64,000 bases of DNA from Scomber scombrus (lineage: Eukaryota > Chordata > Actinopteri > Scombriformes > Scombridae). How positions within the stretch are numbered: position 1 is the first letter of the stretch; every line of letters begins with the position of its first letter. The stretch covers positions 18,939,935-19,003,934 of the forward strand of contig NC_084985.1 of the NCBI RefSeq assembly GCF_963691925.1, in the 5' to 3' direction. The notes beneath the pieces were generated by a model. That model was not told the DNA's origin. It did no database searches and saw only the letters and a list, made by a program, of their open reading frames with translations. A program made the position numbers and the translations under genes. Positions 25,401 through 38,019 of this stretch are shown piece by piece.

Positions 25401-28400
25401 CAACCCCAATCTCTCCACTACTGAGCCCAACACCCAAGAGGTCTGCCCTGAATCCCCAGACTCGCCTACAGACGTGTCTCGTCTACAGGAGGACTTCTGC
25501 AGGCTGGCTATCAACAGTGAGTGTCTGCCCAAGTCTGCCAAGAAGATTCTTTTGCCATAGAAAGAAAAAGATGCTTTTTTTTTGTATGTGTTTGCTTCTA
25601 TATGGTGCGATAGTTTCCATGACAACTCTGTAACTTATGTGTCTCTCTCTGTTTTTTTCTGTGTATGGAAAATGTTCCTATCTTCAGTCCACACCACATT
25701 GAAATCAGCCTTTAGTTCCCTGTCAGCAGAAAAAGACAGGCTGAGGCACACCATGGACATGCAGGCTCCCCAGCCAGCGCAGGTCATTGGCTTGAAGACC
25801 GCCTATGCTTCAGTGAGTCACAATGCATTGGTTCTGCATGGTTACACCACAAACATAAACCACTGTACATGTCTAATTTCTTTCAACTGGTTTCTTATCA
25901 TCTTATCAGGAATGTCCAGGTGGCTCTCACTCGTTGGTCCACCAGGCGTCCAATGAGAGCAAAGCATCCATCCCGGAGTCGATATCAGAATTCTTTGACG
26001 CTCAGGAGTACCTCCTCTCCTCCTCCTCCTCTGAGGTCTGACATTATTTACTACATCGTTCTTCTGGGTTTAAAAACAATTGCAGTGATCCAATACTCTA
26101 TGATCTGATCTATATCTATAATCTATGAATCATTAAGGATATAAAATATGATTGAAATGAAGATATACCGTCCATATTTTCCCAGAGCATAAGGTGATTT
26201 CTTTGAATAAAACAAAACTCAAAGATATTCAATTTTAAAACAGAGTAAAACAGCAAATCTACACATTTCAGAAACTGACATGAGCAAATGTTTCACATAT
26301 TGATACATGATTTAAATGATTAACAAATTATAAAAATTGTTTGATCATATTTCTGTTGATCAACTAATAATATAATAGACTATTTGTTTCAATACCATGT
26401 TATCTTTTTTATTATTACTCATTAGTCCTAAAATTGGGTTTAGCCTCACACTTCCATTTTTAACAGAACAAATAGTTGCTTCTTGTCACAACAAATTAAC
26501 TGAACACTGGGTGCATTTAAAAAAAAATTCTATCCTGAAGATGCAGAGACTTTTTTGGTTTGTATGTCCTTTTATTCTGTGCTTTCTGGTTGCTCACTGA
26601 CCTTTCACCACTGACTGTCTATCTCCAGGTGTCCGACGATGACTCGTACATCAGCGATGTCAGTGACAGCGTCTCCATGGACACCTATAGCAACGAGGGA
26701 GGCAGTGAGAGGCACAACTCGGGTACATAATACAGTAACACGTTGACAGACATATCAACTCATTCAGCACAGAGACAGATGGAGACAGTGCAGAAAGACC
26801 TTATTCTGTCAAAGAGAAGCAGGGCTTATCTGTCTGTCTGTGACTAAGCCTCTAAATGTGTTTTTCAGAGAGTATCAGCATCAAATTATTATATTTAGAG
26901 TCAGAGAAATTAATCATTTGCTTAGAGAATGTGTTGAACATGACCTCTAACTTCCAGACGTGTTTACAAACTCAGTACCATGTTTCATTATACAGTATGT
27001 GACCAAGCATCTGTGAACAGACATCATTAACTCACTGCTGCAGATGGTGTTTGCTGATGGTGTTTATATAAACCTGTTTTCTATATGGAGACCAAGGATG
27101 GAAAATCTGTATATTAATAAGATGGTTCAGTTTCACATAGAAATGTTTTTTTTCTTTATTAGTAAGTTAAACTTGTCCAGCCCATCGGGTAAAAGACTAA
27201 TTCAACTAAATTTTAAGATACTTGTTGTTTGAGCACTTTAGTATTATTTATTTCACAATTTTACCCTTTTCAAAGTCTTATATTGTACATATATGACCAG
27301 TTTTTCTGTATTATGATAATAAATAGTTAGTGTTTGTAAATTTGTTCTATATATTTGAATTTGAATATTGTCAGTGTTTCTGCCTGAATATCCTTACTTG
27401 TCATGAAAAAATAAGTTAAAAAAAAAACAAACAAACAAAAAACAATATTTAGTTCATGATGGAACACTACAAGGTGTCAGTGAAATGTATGAAAATGAAT
27501 TGCTTCATAACTATTTTAAGTTGTGTGAAAGAAGTTTAATTTGGGGTTTTAAATGCCACTTCTGAAGCCATTCGAATCATACATCATATTCTCATTTCCA
27601 TCATTCCAAACATTTTTTACTGTAGACATCTGATTTTAGACCAGCAGTACATTCAAGAAACCATTTTGTCTCACTTGACTAGATGTTTAACATATTTTTC
27701 TCTGCTTCTGTCTCATCACTGTCCATATTTCTCCTCCTCAGTGAGCAGCGTGGTGCCCCTGATTCGTCGACGTTCCACGCTACCCTCTACCAGTCCCACC
27801 AGCAGCGTGAGCCTGTGGAACATCTTGAGAAACAACATCGGTAAGGACCTGTCCAAGGTGGCCATGCCGGTACAGCTCAACGAGCCACTCAACACCCTGC
27901 AGAGGCTGTGTGAGGAGCTGGAGTACAGCGAACTGCTGGACACCGCCAACCAGACCCAGGACCCTTACCAGCGCATGGTGAGAGGAAATAACTTCATTAT
28001 AACATTGTATTATCCAGAACATACCTGAACTAAATATAGAGCTTACCAAAGCACTTCAGATAGTGTCATGTACACACAGTTGTTTATATGCCTACAAAAA
28101 CTGTCCTCATTTAACCCTAAATCATTCTCTTATATTAACACAAGACATTTAGGAGGTTCTAGCGTGCGAAAAGCAAAAATATTTATGAAGTCTTCTGAAG
28201 TGCTTGATATCAAAAGCAGACACAGCAGAAGATGAACATCAGAGAAGCCGTAGCAAAGCATGAGGATGAGTAGCCAGCGTGTTTTGAGTTCAGCGCTTTT
28301 CCTCAGGCAGCTCTTTGAAGGCTACTCTGATGTTCTGTTGCTCTGTGTGCACTTTTATCAGAGGCGTTAATAAATGTTTTATTTTTTGCAAGCAAGAAAC

Positions 28401-31400
28401 TCTCAATTGTCTTGTTTATTTCTCCCTGGGCCTGTTTGGAAGACTGATTTCCTGGACTATTTTACGCACACTTGCAGTGTTTTGTTGTCTGTGTATAACA
28501 CGTTTTTCCCATATTATTTATAATATCTGGTTTGCAGCAATGATTTGTATGTCAATTGCGGAAAGTCTATTAATGTCTATTATAGTGTATAATTGTGTGG
28601 TATGTATTCCCATGTAGGATGGACCATTTTACAGGAAAATAGAAAAATTGTGTCATGTCCTAAATTGGGATGCCTCACCTCTACATACCGAAGAATATAC
28701 TACATAGTATATACAGTATTAATGTGTTGAAATAATTGTTCTTACTTGAATGCACAGTTTAGACCTTGGTTCATGTAAACACAGAGTCTGAATTGCATTG
28801 TGGCCTCACACATTCAAAGGCACAATAATACCTTCACAATCCTATGTTTACAGTCCCATATTCACATGAAAACAAAGTGTTTACAGACACACATGTCAAT
28901 GCCTTGAGTACCCATGTTTCAACTCAAATCCGACAATTCTTGTCTGGTAACACAGGGCTTATATTCATCCATCCTCTCTGATTTTTTTTACACAGGTGTA
29001 TGTTGCTACGTTTGCAATAACTGCATATGCCTCCTCCTACCATCGAGCAGGAAGCAAACCCTTTAACCCGGTCTTGGGGGAGACGTATGAGTGTGACAGA
29101 CCTGATAAGGGCTTCAGGTTTATAGCTGAACAGGTAGAAGTCACACAGTTTACAACACACTGCATTTGCCGAGTGGCTGCTGCTCAGTTTACTGCGCTAT
29201 ACAGTAATGTTTAATACAAAAAACAAACATTTTGAAAAGTGATTTTTGATCCAAGGTGTTGCATATACATCTTTATGTAATTAAGTTAAAGGTGCTACAT
29301 TTAGTATTTCCAAACACTGATATGTAACTCTCAATTGTGACACCATTGACCGTTGTCTCATGTCTGAATCAATCAAGACTGTGTGCACTGGAGGAATAGC
29401 GCCCTCTTCTGTTTCAATGCTTTAAAGCAATTCACCAGACATCTTACAAAATCAAACCCACTAGCAAACAACCCAGAGCAGTGAATATGTGCACTGGCCA
29501 ACTGTTCCACTTTTCTCTTCCATGGTCTTATTCACAGTAATTGTACTGATCCCTCAAAATAAATGTGGTAATTGTTTACCTTTTTGTTTTTGAAAAGTTT
29601 ATGACAAATGAACAGGACTGTGGCAAAGCTTTTCATGAACTTCATCTTATCTTTTATTTCTCAGGTGAGTCATCACCCACCTGTGTCAGCATGTCACTCT
29701 GATTCAAGGAACTTCACCTTTTGGCAAGGTGAGTAGGAGAGTGCATGTTTGGAAGAAACAAGGCATATTCCCTCTGTCTGACTGCATTTACAAGTAGATT
29801 GCACCACTGCCACTACAGCTTTCTTCCTGATCATTTGTTACATGCTGTTGGCTATATTTAAGGTTAAAATAGGTGTTGTGGAAGTTTAGCCAATATCTAA
29901 TATGGCATTGGTGATCATGCTGTAACTTTCCATAGTGTAAGTTAGTGCTTGATATGCATAAATGTACAGTAACTAATTACTGTGAAAATGCTACTAATCT
30001 GACCTAATTTGTTAATTTTGGACACTGATCAGCCGTTGGTGGTAAAAGAAACTGCAGGCTATGACCTTGTTTGCATTTCCCTCTGTGCACATGAATAAAG
30101 AAGCTGGTTTATAAAAAGACATTATTGTTTGCTAAAGAGGACGAACCTTGGAGATTTTAATTAAGATGAAATGGTAATTTTCATGTTCATTAGCACTGAT
30201 CTGTTATTTTGTGATCCTCTTTTAGATGTTCGATGGAAAAATAAATTCTGGGGCAAATCCATGGAAATAGTTCCCATGGGAACCACCCATGTCACACTAC
30301 CTGCGTAGGTCCTTTGCTTATGTGCTTCCTGTATGGTGATGTGTGTTTGCATGTGAATGAGTTGTTTTACTTGTATACTGTGTTAGTATGTTTAACATAA
30401 GCATGTGTACATTTTCCAGGTTTGGGGACCACTACGAATGGAACAAAGTGACATCCTGCATTCATAACATCCTGAGCGGTACACGCTGGATCGAACACTA
30501 CGGAGAGATGGCCATCAAAAATATCAACAGCAATGACTGCCAGTGTAAAGTGACATTTGTGAAGGTTTGTTAAGAAAACACTGATATTTAATAACTATCT
30601 GTTGTGTGTTGATAAAAGAATGCCACAAATGATTTTCAGAGGGAATAAGTTGGGTAAAATTAGTTTTTCTTAGTTTAACAATGTGGAAAAATTCTTAAGT
30701 CATTGCAGCATGTGACTTGCTCCTTCAGTGGATTTCCTGTGTAGACATTGTACCTACTGTTGTTTCTTACCTGTTAGTGTATTAGCTGCTGTCACATTCA
30801 CATGAACCTCTGTCAGTCTCTTATAATCATTATGTTTGGCTGGTGTTTAGCATCTGATTTTAGTTTTGTCATCTTCTTATAAGACACTTATTATGGGTTT
30901 GTTCCTTTGTCAAAAAAACAAACAAATTGCTGTTTCATTTAGTGCAGTGTTGCCGGTTCAGACAGACATGCTCACACTCTGTATGATGCAACACGGTGTG
31001 ATAAGCTTTCAAGGCAAACGGCAGCATCTGCTGGACAAAAACGAGTACTGAATTTCAAATAATTAAAACAAACATGGAAAACCAGGCAGCATGAATCAAA
31101 TCCTCTTAAACAGTTACATAACTCACACAGTATTTATTACTTGATACTTTTGATGTCAACTCCCATTTTGTATAATAATATTTCCTCCTTCTTACATGTA
31201 CAAGTGATTGCCCTCTTTCTTTTCAGGCAAAGTCTTGGAGCTCTACAGTGAACGAGATAGAGGGCGTGGTTACAGATTCAAATGGAAAAGTGGTACACTC
31301 AATTTTTGGAAAATGGCACGAGTCCATTTTTCAAGGGGACCCGCCATCTGCCACGTGCATCTGGAGAGCAAGTGAGTCATTGATCCCTGGAAATTTTACT

Positions 31401-33067
31401 TGGAAAGTTTTTACATCAGGGCACTTCAGTCAAACAACAAAACAGAGCTTAATGTGTGTTTGTGTGTTTTTAGACCCCATGCCAGTGGACCAAGAGCAGT
31501 ACTATGGCTTCACCCAGTTTGCAGTGGAGATGAATGAGCTAGATTCCACTTTAAGACCTCTGCTGCCCCCCACAGACACACGCTTCCGGCCGGACCAGAG
31601 GTTGGGAAACTGTTTATCTGCCTGTTATGTTGAATGATGACTGCCCATTTTAGAAACTTTATACTTTATTGTTTTTATTAATTTTTGTCATATATTCTAA
31701 CGCAACTGATGACACCTTTAAGTGACAGTAGTTTAAATGAGATAAAGGCTGACTAGTTAGACTGACTAATTGCTTGTGGAAGAGCATGATTTTGTTGACA
31801 AAGTCTAATCAAGCCCATGTAGATTGAAGCAGTAAATGTCTAAAATATGAGTGTAACCATAGCAACAGGCCCCACAGTTAAGAGCCACAGGAATGAAGTC
31901 ATCAATATCAACGTCCACTCAGACAGAATTCATATGAGTAAGATACAATAAACAATTCGGTTTGGATGAGTAACAGTGATATAAAAGATTATTTAATGGC
32001 AACATACTTTAATTAGTGTAAAGAAGTATAAATAGCATAAATACAATATTTTAGTGGAATAAATGTCAAAGAAATTTGACAACCTTTTATGTAAATGCAA
32101 TCTGCAGATTCTATACCAAAATCCTGTAATATCTCTTTTTAAATTGCATTTACAACAGTATGTTTTACATATTCTTCTACACAATGGTCAAGGCTTGACA
32201 TAAAAAATACATAAATCCCACTACTACTGTTACTACTACCCATAAGCCAAAGTTTTCCTGTTTGTGAGGTGGAAAAGATGGGATGAATGGTGGACGGTGT
32301 TCTAGTAGGAACACATTTCTGCTGTCCCCCTGCTGTCCTGACTCACTCACTCTGTCTTCTTTGTCCAGGCTGCTGGAGGAGGGGAACACAGAAGGAGCAG
32401 AGGAGCAGAAACAGAGGATAGAGCAGCTCCAGAGGGAGAGGAGGAAAGTGCTACAGGACAACAATTTGACACATCAGCCACGTTTTTTCAAGTATGCTTC
32501 TGTTTACTTATCTGTGTGCATGTGTCTTTGTGTTACTTCACAATTATCTCAGAAGTAGTGCCGTTTTTTAATTCAATCTTTATATAACCAGGCGAGTACC
32601 ATTGATATTACAAGATCTCTTTAGCGAACCCTGGCCTAGATACCAGCAATAGTGTTTCTAGCAAACATTCAGCAACATTTCAACAACATTAAAAACACAT
32701 AAAACAAAAAATGATTTAGTTCCACCTAAGAAATACAAAATACAGCTCTCTTACAATCCTATATGTTATCAATGGGACCTTTTAATCTAAATAAAAACAA
32801 AACATCAGGAGTAATTTTATGCTAAGCAAATAACTTTTCTGACATGAACTTATCAATAAATGTTCTGAAAAACATAAACACACAAGTGGGAAACACTATA
32901 TTATAATCTGTTACTGAGTGATGTAACATCAAACTTTGGTCATTAAAACAGTTTTGTGTTTTGCTGGCAGGAAGTCTAAAGATGACACGTGGGTGAGCAA
33001 CAATGCGTACTGGGAGCAGCGCAGAGACCCTGGCTTCAGCAAAATGGACTTCCCTGTGTTGTGGTGA
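22455..33067 (+). CDS. osbpl3: OSBPL3 (ORP3), oxysterol-binding protein-related protein
   Basis: 21 coding exons, all GT-AG and phase-consistent: 22455-22517, 22979-23095, 23968-24021, 24096-24209, 24412-24564, 24690-24780, 24936-25039, 25149-25238, 25357-25516, 25688-25812, 25910-26035, 26629-26722, 27742-27977, 28996-29133, 29665-29728, 30226-30304, 30420-30564, 31227-31371, 31474-31600, 32369-32491, 32971-33067. Total 814 residues (human about 887). PH domain about 42-140 (GFLLKRRKWPMKGWHK); Ser-rich linker; FFAT motif EFFDAQE at 384-390, which binds VAP on the ER; ORD from about 455, with the EQVSHHPP fingerprint at 554-561 split across an exon junction; C-terminus FPVLW. The family moves sterol/PI4P or related lipids at ER-plasma membrane contacts and modulates R-Ras and integrin function. 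Closest recall match is OSBPL3 rather than OSBPL6 or OSBPL7, and gsdme lies beyond it as in human. The linker before the FFAT motif is shorter than in the human long form. Confidence 0.95.
26140..26395. mobile_element. Decayed fish MITE-like repeat, copy 3 (osbpl3 intron)
   Basis: Words in order: CCCAGAGCATAAGGTGATTTCTTTGAAT, CTCAAAGATATTCAATTTTAAAA, AACAGCAAATCTACACATTT, CAGAAACTGA, GATTAACAAATTAT, TTGATCAACTAATAAT. This is the opposite orientation of the same family as the copies at 14.6 and 16.1 kb. It lies in the intron after the FFAT exon. Confidence 0.55.
32565..32660. repeat. Dispersed fish repeat fragment in osbpl3 intron
   Basis: TTTATATAACCAGGCGAGTACCATTGA ... CAAGATCTCTTT ... CCTGGCCTAGATACCAGCA resembles the widespread teleost motif TTTATTTAACCAGG(C/T)AAGTC...CCTGGCC. 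It is short and old. Family assignment is not attempted. Confidence 0.4.
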
Positions 33068-33750
33068 CCTCTAGATTTAACCAGACTTCTCCACTGCAAC
33101 TTATCATGGAGAGGGAAGTTTAAAACTGACCTGAGACCAGCTCTAAAGTGTTGTGACCTGGTTAATATGAATCACTCCATGTCACGGTCACCCAACAAAT
33201 ATGGACTTCTGCTTCCTCTTTCATGACCAAGCAGAGCCTGTAGTACTTCTGTTGGTTTTGTTTCTGTTTATAATGGTTATCATTAAGGGTACATGTTTGT
33301 CTTGTCATTATCAATCGCTATTATGTACATGGTGTTGGTGTAGACTAAAAAATTCTATCGTTATGTTCTATTGCGTCTCAGCATTTACCAAAGTGCCTTT
33401 TATTGTAGTGGTGCATTCAATCAACTGCTGTAGCAGTTATGCAAAACACTTTTTATTTAGAGACTTTAAAACCCCTTTTGGATGATGTCAGTATGGATTC
33501 CGGACTACTGGAGAGAACAGGATCAGGACTGGAAGTGAACTTTTTCAAAATGTCAAAAGTTGCTCAAGCTTTTATCTATCCAGTTAACATCATGACTCCA
33601 GGATTATGATCAGATGTTCTTATTATAAAAGAGGGACTTCAGCCTTTGAGTATGCTGCCTTGTTTTAATCATGTCATGACTGTCATAAGACTGTGGATAG
33701 AGTTTATCACTGAGGTAAACGGCAATAATAAACCACATTCATAGAAGATA
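33068..33750 (+). other. osbpl3: osbpl3 3'UTR
   Basis: Follows the TGA at 33065-33067. AATAAA at 33727-33732 is the likely poly(A) signal. The short ORFs inside are chance. The gene ends about 340 bases from the stop codon of the convergent TOGARAM-like copy A. Confidence 0.6.
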
Positions 33751-34092
33751 TTAAACTGTACAATGAATGGACAAGTCATGTTGCGTCACACTGTTTTTGT
33801 ATGACGGATAAGCCACTGTTTGAGTTATTTGCTAGTTTATGTCACTGCTACAAAAGGGAAATCTCTCCAAAAGGTAAGTAATGATCACCAAAAAGTATGT
33901 TGAATACCAGTCAAGACAATTAAAAGCACTGAAATTACCTTACAAAATAATTGAACGATGACAAACAGAAACATTTTTTATTTATTTTATTTTATTTGGC
34001 CTAACCTAAGTATAGTAATAGTTCTTATCAAAGCCTTCTTCCTGTGAGGTAACAGCGATAACCGTTGCACCGCCGTGCCAGCCTAATGCCCC

Positions 34093-36745
34093 CTAACGCT
34101 GCATCTTCTTCAGGATCTTCTCCAGCGGGGGTCTGTCTTTCACTGGGATGACCCTTTTCCACAGACCCATGAACTCCCTCTTTTGAACCAGTCCCTGGAG
34201 CATCATATGGCCATAGTGCCTGTACAGACATACATTTTTCAATTAGCACTTGAAAGTAAAAGCACACTGAACTGAAATATATAAGACTTATTGTGACTGA
34301 AATACATTTTTCACAAGAGCTACAAACACTATATCATGCAAAATTGAGTCACTCACCTGACTTCTGGGGCAGCATCAACAGCCATTTTACAGACCGCAAA
34401 AAGGTAACGCTCTGCAAAGGTCTTTCCTGCTGACAAGATGCGATCCTCTCCAACAATGTCCGCCAGCTGGCGGAGGTGCTGGGCTGTGCTCCCCCTCACT
34501 GCAGCACAAAGGTGTCTGAGGAAGAAAAAAGAAAGGGGAATGTGAGAAAAAGCCAGCAACTATGAATTTCATTTACTTTAAATGTTGCTTTTACTGCACT
34601 TGCTACTAAATTCTGATTAGTTTATGTCTTCTTACCTCAGACCTGTGTTGAGGAGAGCCGTAATGACTCTACTAGGACTGCAGCCTTCCACAAGCGCATC
34701 CAAGGCAAGGTTGGCCTGCTTGTGAATGAAGGTAGCTGTTGTTTGTGCCAACTTCAGGAGCAGGACTCGGCCTGTCGTCTCTACCATTGAGTCCATTTCC
34801 TTCCCCAGGTGAAGATGGAGGTCACGGATGGTGTCCATTGCTGCACAGGCCACATTTGAGCGCAGATTGTTCACCTAAATAGTAAGAAAGAACATCAGTC
34901 AGTACTTGTGTGTACTGTATAAGTAGATGAGCTTGTAGGGAAATGAGAACTGCATACAACACAAAGACAAACAGTAACATATCTACAATACCTCTTCTGT
35001 GAGGGCCTGGCAGACGTCATGCAGTTTAGTCTGCAGAACTTGCGGATGGTGTCTTGCCAGAGCTTGAATGGATTTTAATCCCTCCATTTTCTTCACCCTG
35101 TTTAAATGACATGTTTGAACAGTGTTAGTCAATGCTTCAGAAACATACCACTGGATATACTGTTTAAAATGTTTCTCTACACTTATGTAGTGTCAGTATC
35201 TTACCAGTCATCTGATTCAAGCTGCTTGAAGCAGAGGGACAGGCTCTCTGTAGGCTTGTCCAGAGGCTGGAGCTCTTCCTGACAGGCTCCTCTGTGAGGC
35301 TTTTGGAGGCGAAGGTTTGTCCCACGACGAGGTTCTCTCCTCTTGGTAGGAACGGCTTTTGTCGGAGGTGATGGAACAGCAGGGGTCCTTGCTGCTGCTG
35401 TCTCATTGGGAGCTGCTGTCCTCTTAGGAGCTGCTGTCCTCTTGGGGACTACTGTCTCTTTTGGAGCTGCTGTCTTTCTAGAGGCTGCTGTGGTACGAGG
35501 TACAGGGAGGTTGATGAGCTGGCATTGTTGCACTAACTCGTTAACCTTACCCCTATACGTCTGCAACTTGCATCCATCAGCTATCTCCTTGACTGTTGAG
35601 ATTTAAAAAGAAAATAGTTATTATGATTGAAATTTTAACCTCTTTGCTATAATTACAACTTTACCTATTTCTAATCAAGTTCTCATAAAGACAGTTGTTA
35701 TCACTCAACGGTATGAACTTACATGCTCCACTGAGGTTTGCAGACATCACCGGGAGACGAGATGCTCTCCTGCTTAATGGAGCTGCTGTGGGAGGGGGAG
35801 TAGGGGTGAAGGGTGAAGGGATGGGGGTCTCTATCTGTGATAAACACCTCAGTTCACTGGGAGTGTGTGTGTCCACAGAGCTGAGGCTGTCCACAGAGCA
35901 GATGGAAGTGACTGGGCTTAGGTTCCTGGCTTCTAGCTTTGCCAGTTTACAGGCAATCACTGCTGCTTCGCTGCCCAGATGCAACTTCTCCTCAAAGAAA
36001 GGGTCCTCATCATTCCACAGTTCATCCAAATTTGAGGGTGGCTCCAAAACGTTCCTTATCCTCCTTCCTCGCAGAGAGGATCCAGGGTTCCTTCTGGGTG
36101 AAGCTGGGGCCTGAGGTGAGGGGAGGGTCTTCTGCTTGGAGAGTCCCATTCTCTCCAGAACTGCATTGTAGCGGGTTTCCAGGGAAGTGCACAGTTTCTC
36201 TGCACTTTCCATCAGTGAAGCCCTGTGAACCCTTTCAGCTTCCTGGACCCCAGAGTGAGTGTTGAGGCCATGCTCTCTCCTGTGGGTCTCAAGTGCCTGT
36301 GAAAAGAATATACATTGAGTCAATTGGGAATAGTTACAAAATGTAATTGTATTATAATGACAGGGCCATTATATTATATTATATTAATCAATGGGTACTA
36401 CACTCCAATAAATTTGGTATACTTTAAATATATATCTTTGCATACAGCATTGCATTATACTAAACTACACTATGTCACTTGGTACACTTATCTCTGAAAA
36501 CTACATGTTTAAAACTAATATAACAAATATATGTTTGTCACATAATGCAAAAAAGTTGAATAAAAACCGTATAAGTACAGTATGGTATAAAGTTTCCCTA
36601 ATATACTAATATGTTATTTTATTCTGATACATAACATTACTATACACATTAATCTAAAAATGACTGACAGTTGGTTACTTACATTGTGATAATTGAAGCT
36701 GTTCTGCTGTTGCAGGAAGGTGTTTGATGTGTTGCGGTTAGCCAT
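34093..36745 (-). CDS. TOGARAM-like TOG-domain protein, copy A
   Basis: Seven exons on the minus strand, all GT-AG and phase-consistent: 36745-36683, 36296-35723, 35592-35205, 35097-34992, 34874-34636, 34515-34357, 34219-34093 (TAG). This gives 551 residues. Exon 2 is Ser/Pro-rich with basic patches (SPRRNPGSS, RRIRN). Exon 3 holds a Lys/Arg/Pro/Ala low-complexity stretch (about 225-265; KRTAAPKRTAAP-like units), typical of microtubule-binding linkers. Exons 4-7 (about 343-551) form one HEAT-type TOG module (ALARHHPQVLQTKLHDVCQ, EEVNNLRSNVA, LRHLCAAVRGSTAQHL, HYGHMML). This resembles the C-terminal TOG of TOGARAM1/2 (crescerins), which bind tubulin in cilia. Full-length TOGARAMs have several TOG domains, so this is a short relative. 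The start is chosen because it opens a frame reaching a good donor. CLASP or XMAP215 TOGs are less likely. Confidence 0.75.
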
Positions 36746-36960
36746 GAGTATCAGAAAGATAACTGGGACTAAATCGTAAACAAGTCGTAACAAAACTGCG
36801 AGTAGTTTCTCTCAACAAGTTCAGTGTTAATCTGACAGGATCTGTATTCTGTTCTATAAGAAGGTTTTCAGGTGATATACATTATGACATAGGAGGTGTG
36901 ATGTCAGAGAGGAACATTGGTGATGATGATGTCATAGGCACTTGAAAGGAATGTTGATAA
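36746..36960 (-). promoter_or_regulatory. Upstream region of TOGARAM-like copy A with paired CRE-like sites
   Basis: Two TGATGTCA words (36899-36906 and 36927-36934), one base from the CRE consensus TGACGTCA, lie 154-189 bases upstream of the ATG. Both are kept in copy B. Position suggests promoter elements; CREB/CREM-type sites are common at testis and ciliary genes. Function is inferred. Confidence 0.4.
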
Positions 36961-37145
36961 TCAGCAGAAAAGCATTTTAATTTTTTTAAATTTATTTTTA
37001 AATGTATTTATTCAGAGCGTGTATAGTGTTAAACATACATTTTACCATTTGAGGCATTGTACCAATGTTATTTTATAGCTAATTTTCATCTGTAGGCCCT
37101 TTGGCTTGCCAATGGTTTGACAGATGAGTAGCTTTTAGCTTTTAA

Positions 37146-38019
37146 ATCTGAGATCAAAATCAACTCAAAATGTACATATGATGATACATTTTCGTAAGAA
37201 GTGTTAAAAGGAAGTAACTACAGAATAACCTGCTGGTAATGTGCTTCTGTGTTTGAACTATGTGCTGCAAACCATTTTCAAACCTTATATGGGACTCTAA
37301 AGCTCTGTCCAGTTTGTTGTTCTGGGCAAGAGTTTCATGACAGAGCCACACCAATGATCAAACCTGTCTTGAAATCGTCCCAAAAACTAATCTAACGTTA
37401 CTATTTTTATAATCAAATGATACCTGACAATTCACAAACGTTGTTTGCAGAAAATGTAACACACTCAAAGAGGAAAATTAACAGCTGAAGGAGGCACTTG
37501 GCAGCAGCTCAATCAGAAACAAAGCTTCACAGTTCCTTTTCTTTACTGGCCTGACCACTGTCACTTTTGAGTGGTTATTATCAAAACTGAAAGACTGTGT
37601 TGCAGTGATGCATGAAACTTTGATCCTGACAATCACCTGTGTTAATGAAACTGTGTTTGGGTGTAAGCTGGGGATGGGAATTTATAAGATTTGATACCAA
37701 TACTTTTATCGATTCTGCTTATTGGTCCAATTCTTTATTGATCAAATTCTTCTCAACAATTCTTTGTGTGAAAAAGCAGCCCTACACAGGTTTTCAGTGA
37801 CAACCCAACAGTTTTATTTTCTCCACCGTTTATCAATATCCTTCAGTTTTGGGGAGTAACTAGTTATATGAAACAACGTTACATCATTTAATTACAGAAT
37901 GAATGTAACTGTAATCAGTTGGAGTTACTGATTTACTTTCACTGTAACACGATTTCATCCCCCACACTTTTTCCTGAGGTGGTCATTGATAAAATCAAAT
38001 GAAGTTCCCCATACATGAC
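37146..38019. other. Intergenic, no gene seen
   Basis: AT-rich DNA between duplication unit A and the hAT-like element. No coding or recognised repeat structure. Confidence 0.4.

Larger units (their letters stand above)
34093..37145 (-). repeat. Segmental duplication, unit A
   Basis: Exons, introns and about 400 bases of 5' flank are nearly identical, base for base, to 50746-53795, offset about 16.65 kb, same orientation. Identity breaks off abruptly at the stop codon on the left (CGT TAG here, CAG TAG in unit B). It fades near 37140 after a short AT-rich mismatch at about 36,985-37,015. Because introns are kept, this is DNA-level duplication, not retroposition. Confidence 0.93.

Noticed and set aside
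34028..34267. 79-codon ORF over the last exon of TOGARAM-like copy A
   Set aside because: It is in another frame from the TOG-domain reading; the exon 34219-34093 fits phase and homology instead.
35695..36114. 139-codon plus-strand ORF, repeated at 52345-52764
   Set aside because: Antisense of exon 2 of the TOGARAM-like gene; present twice only because the segment is duplicated.
34093..36745. TOGARAM-like copies as processed retrocopies
   Set aside because: Both retain all six introns with intact splice signals; no poly(A) tail.
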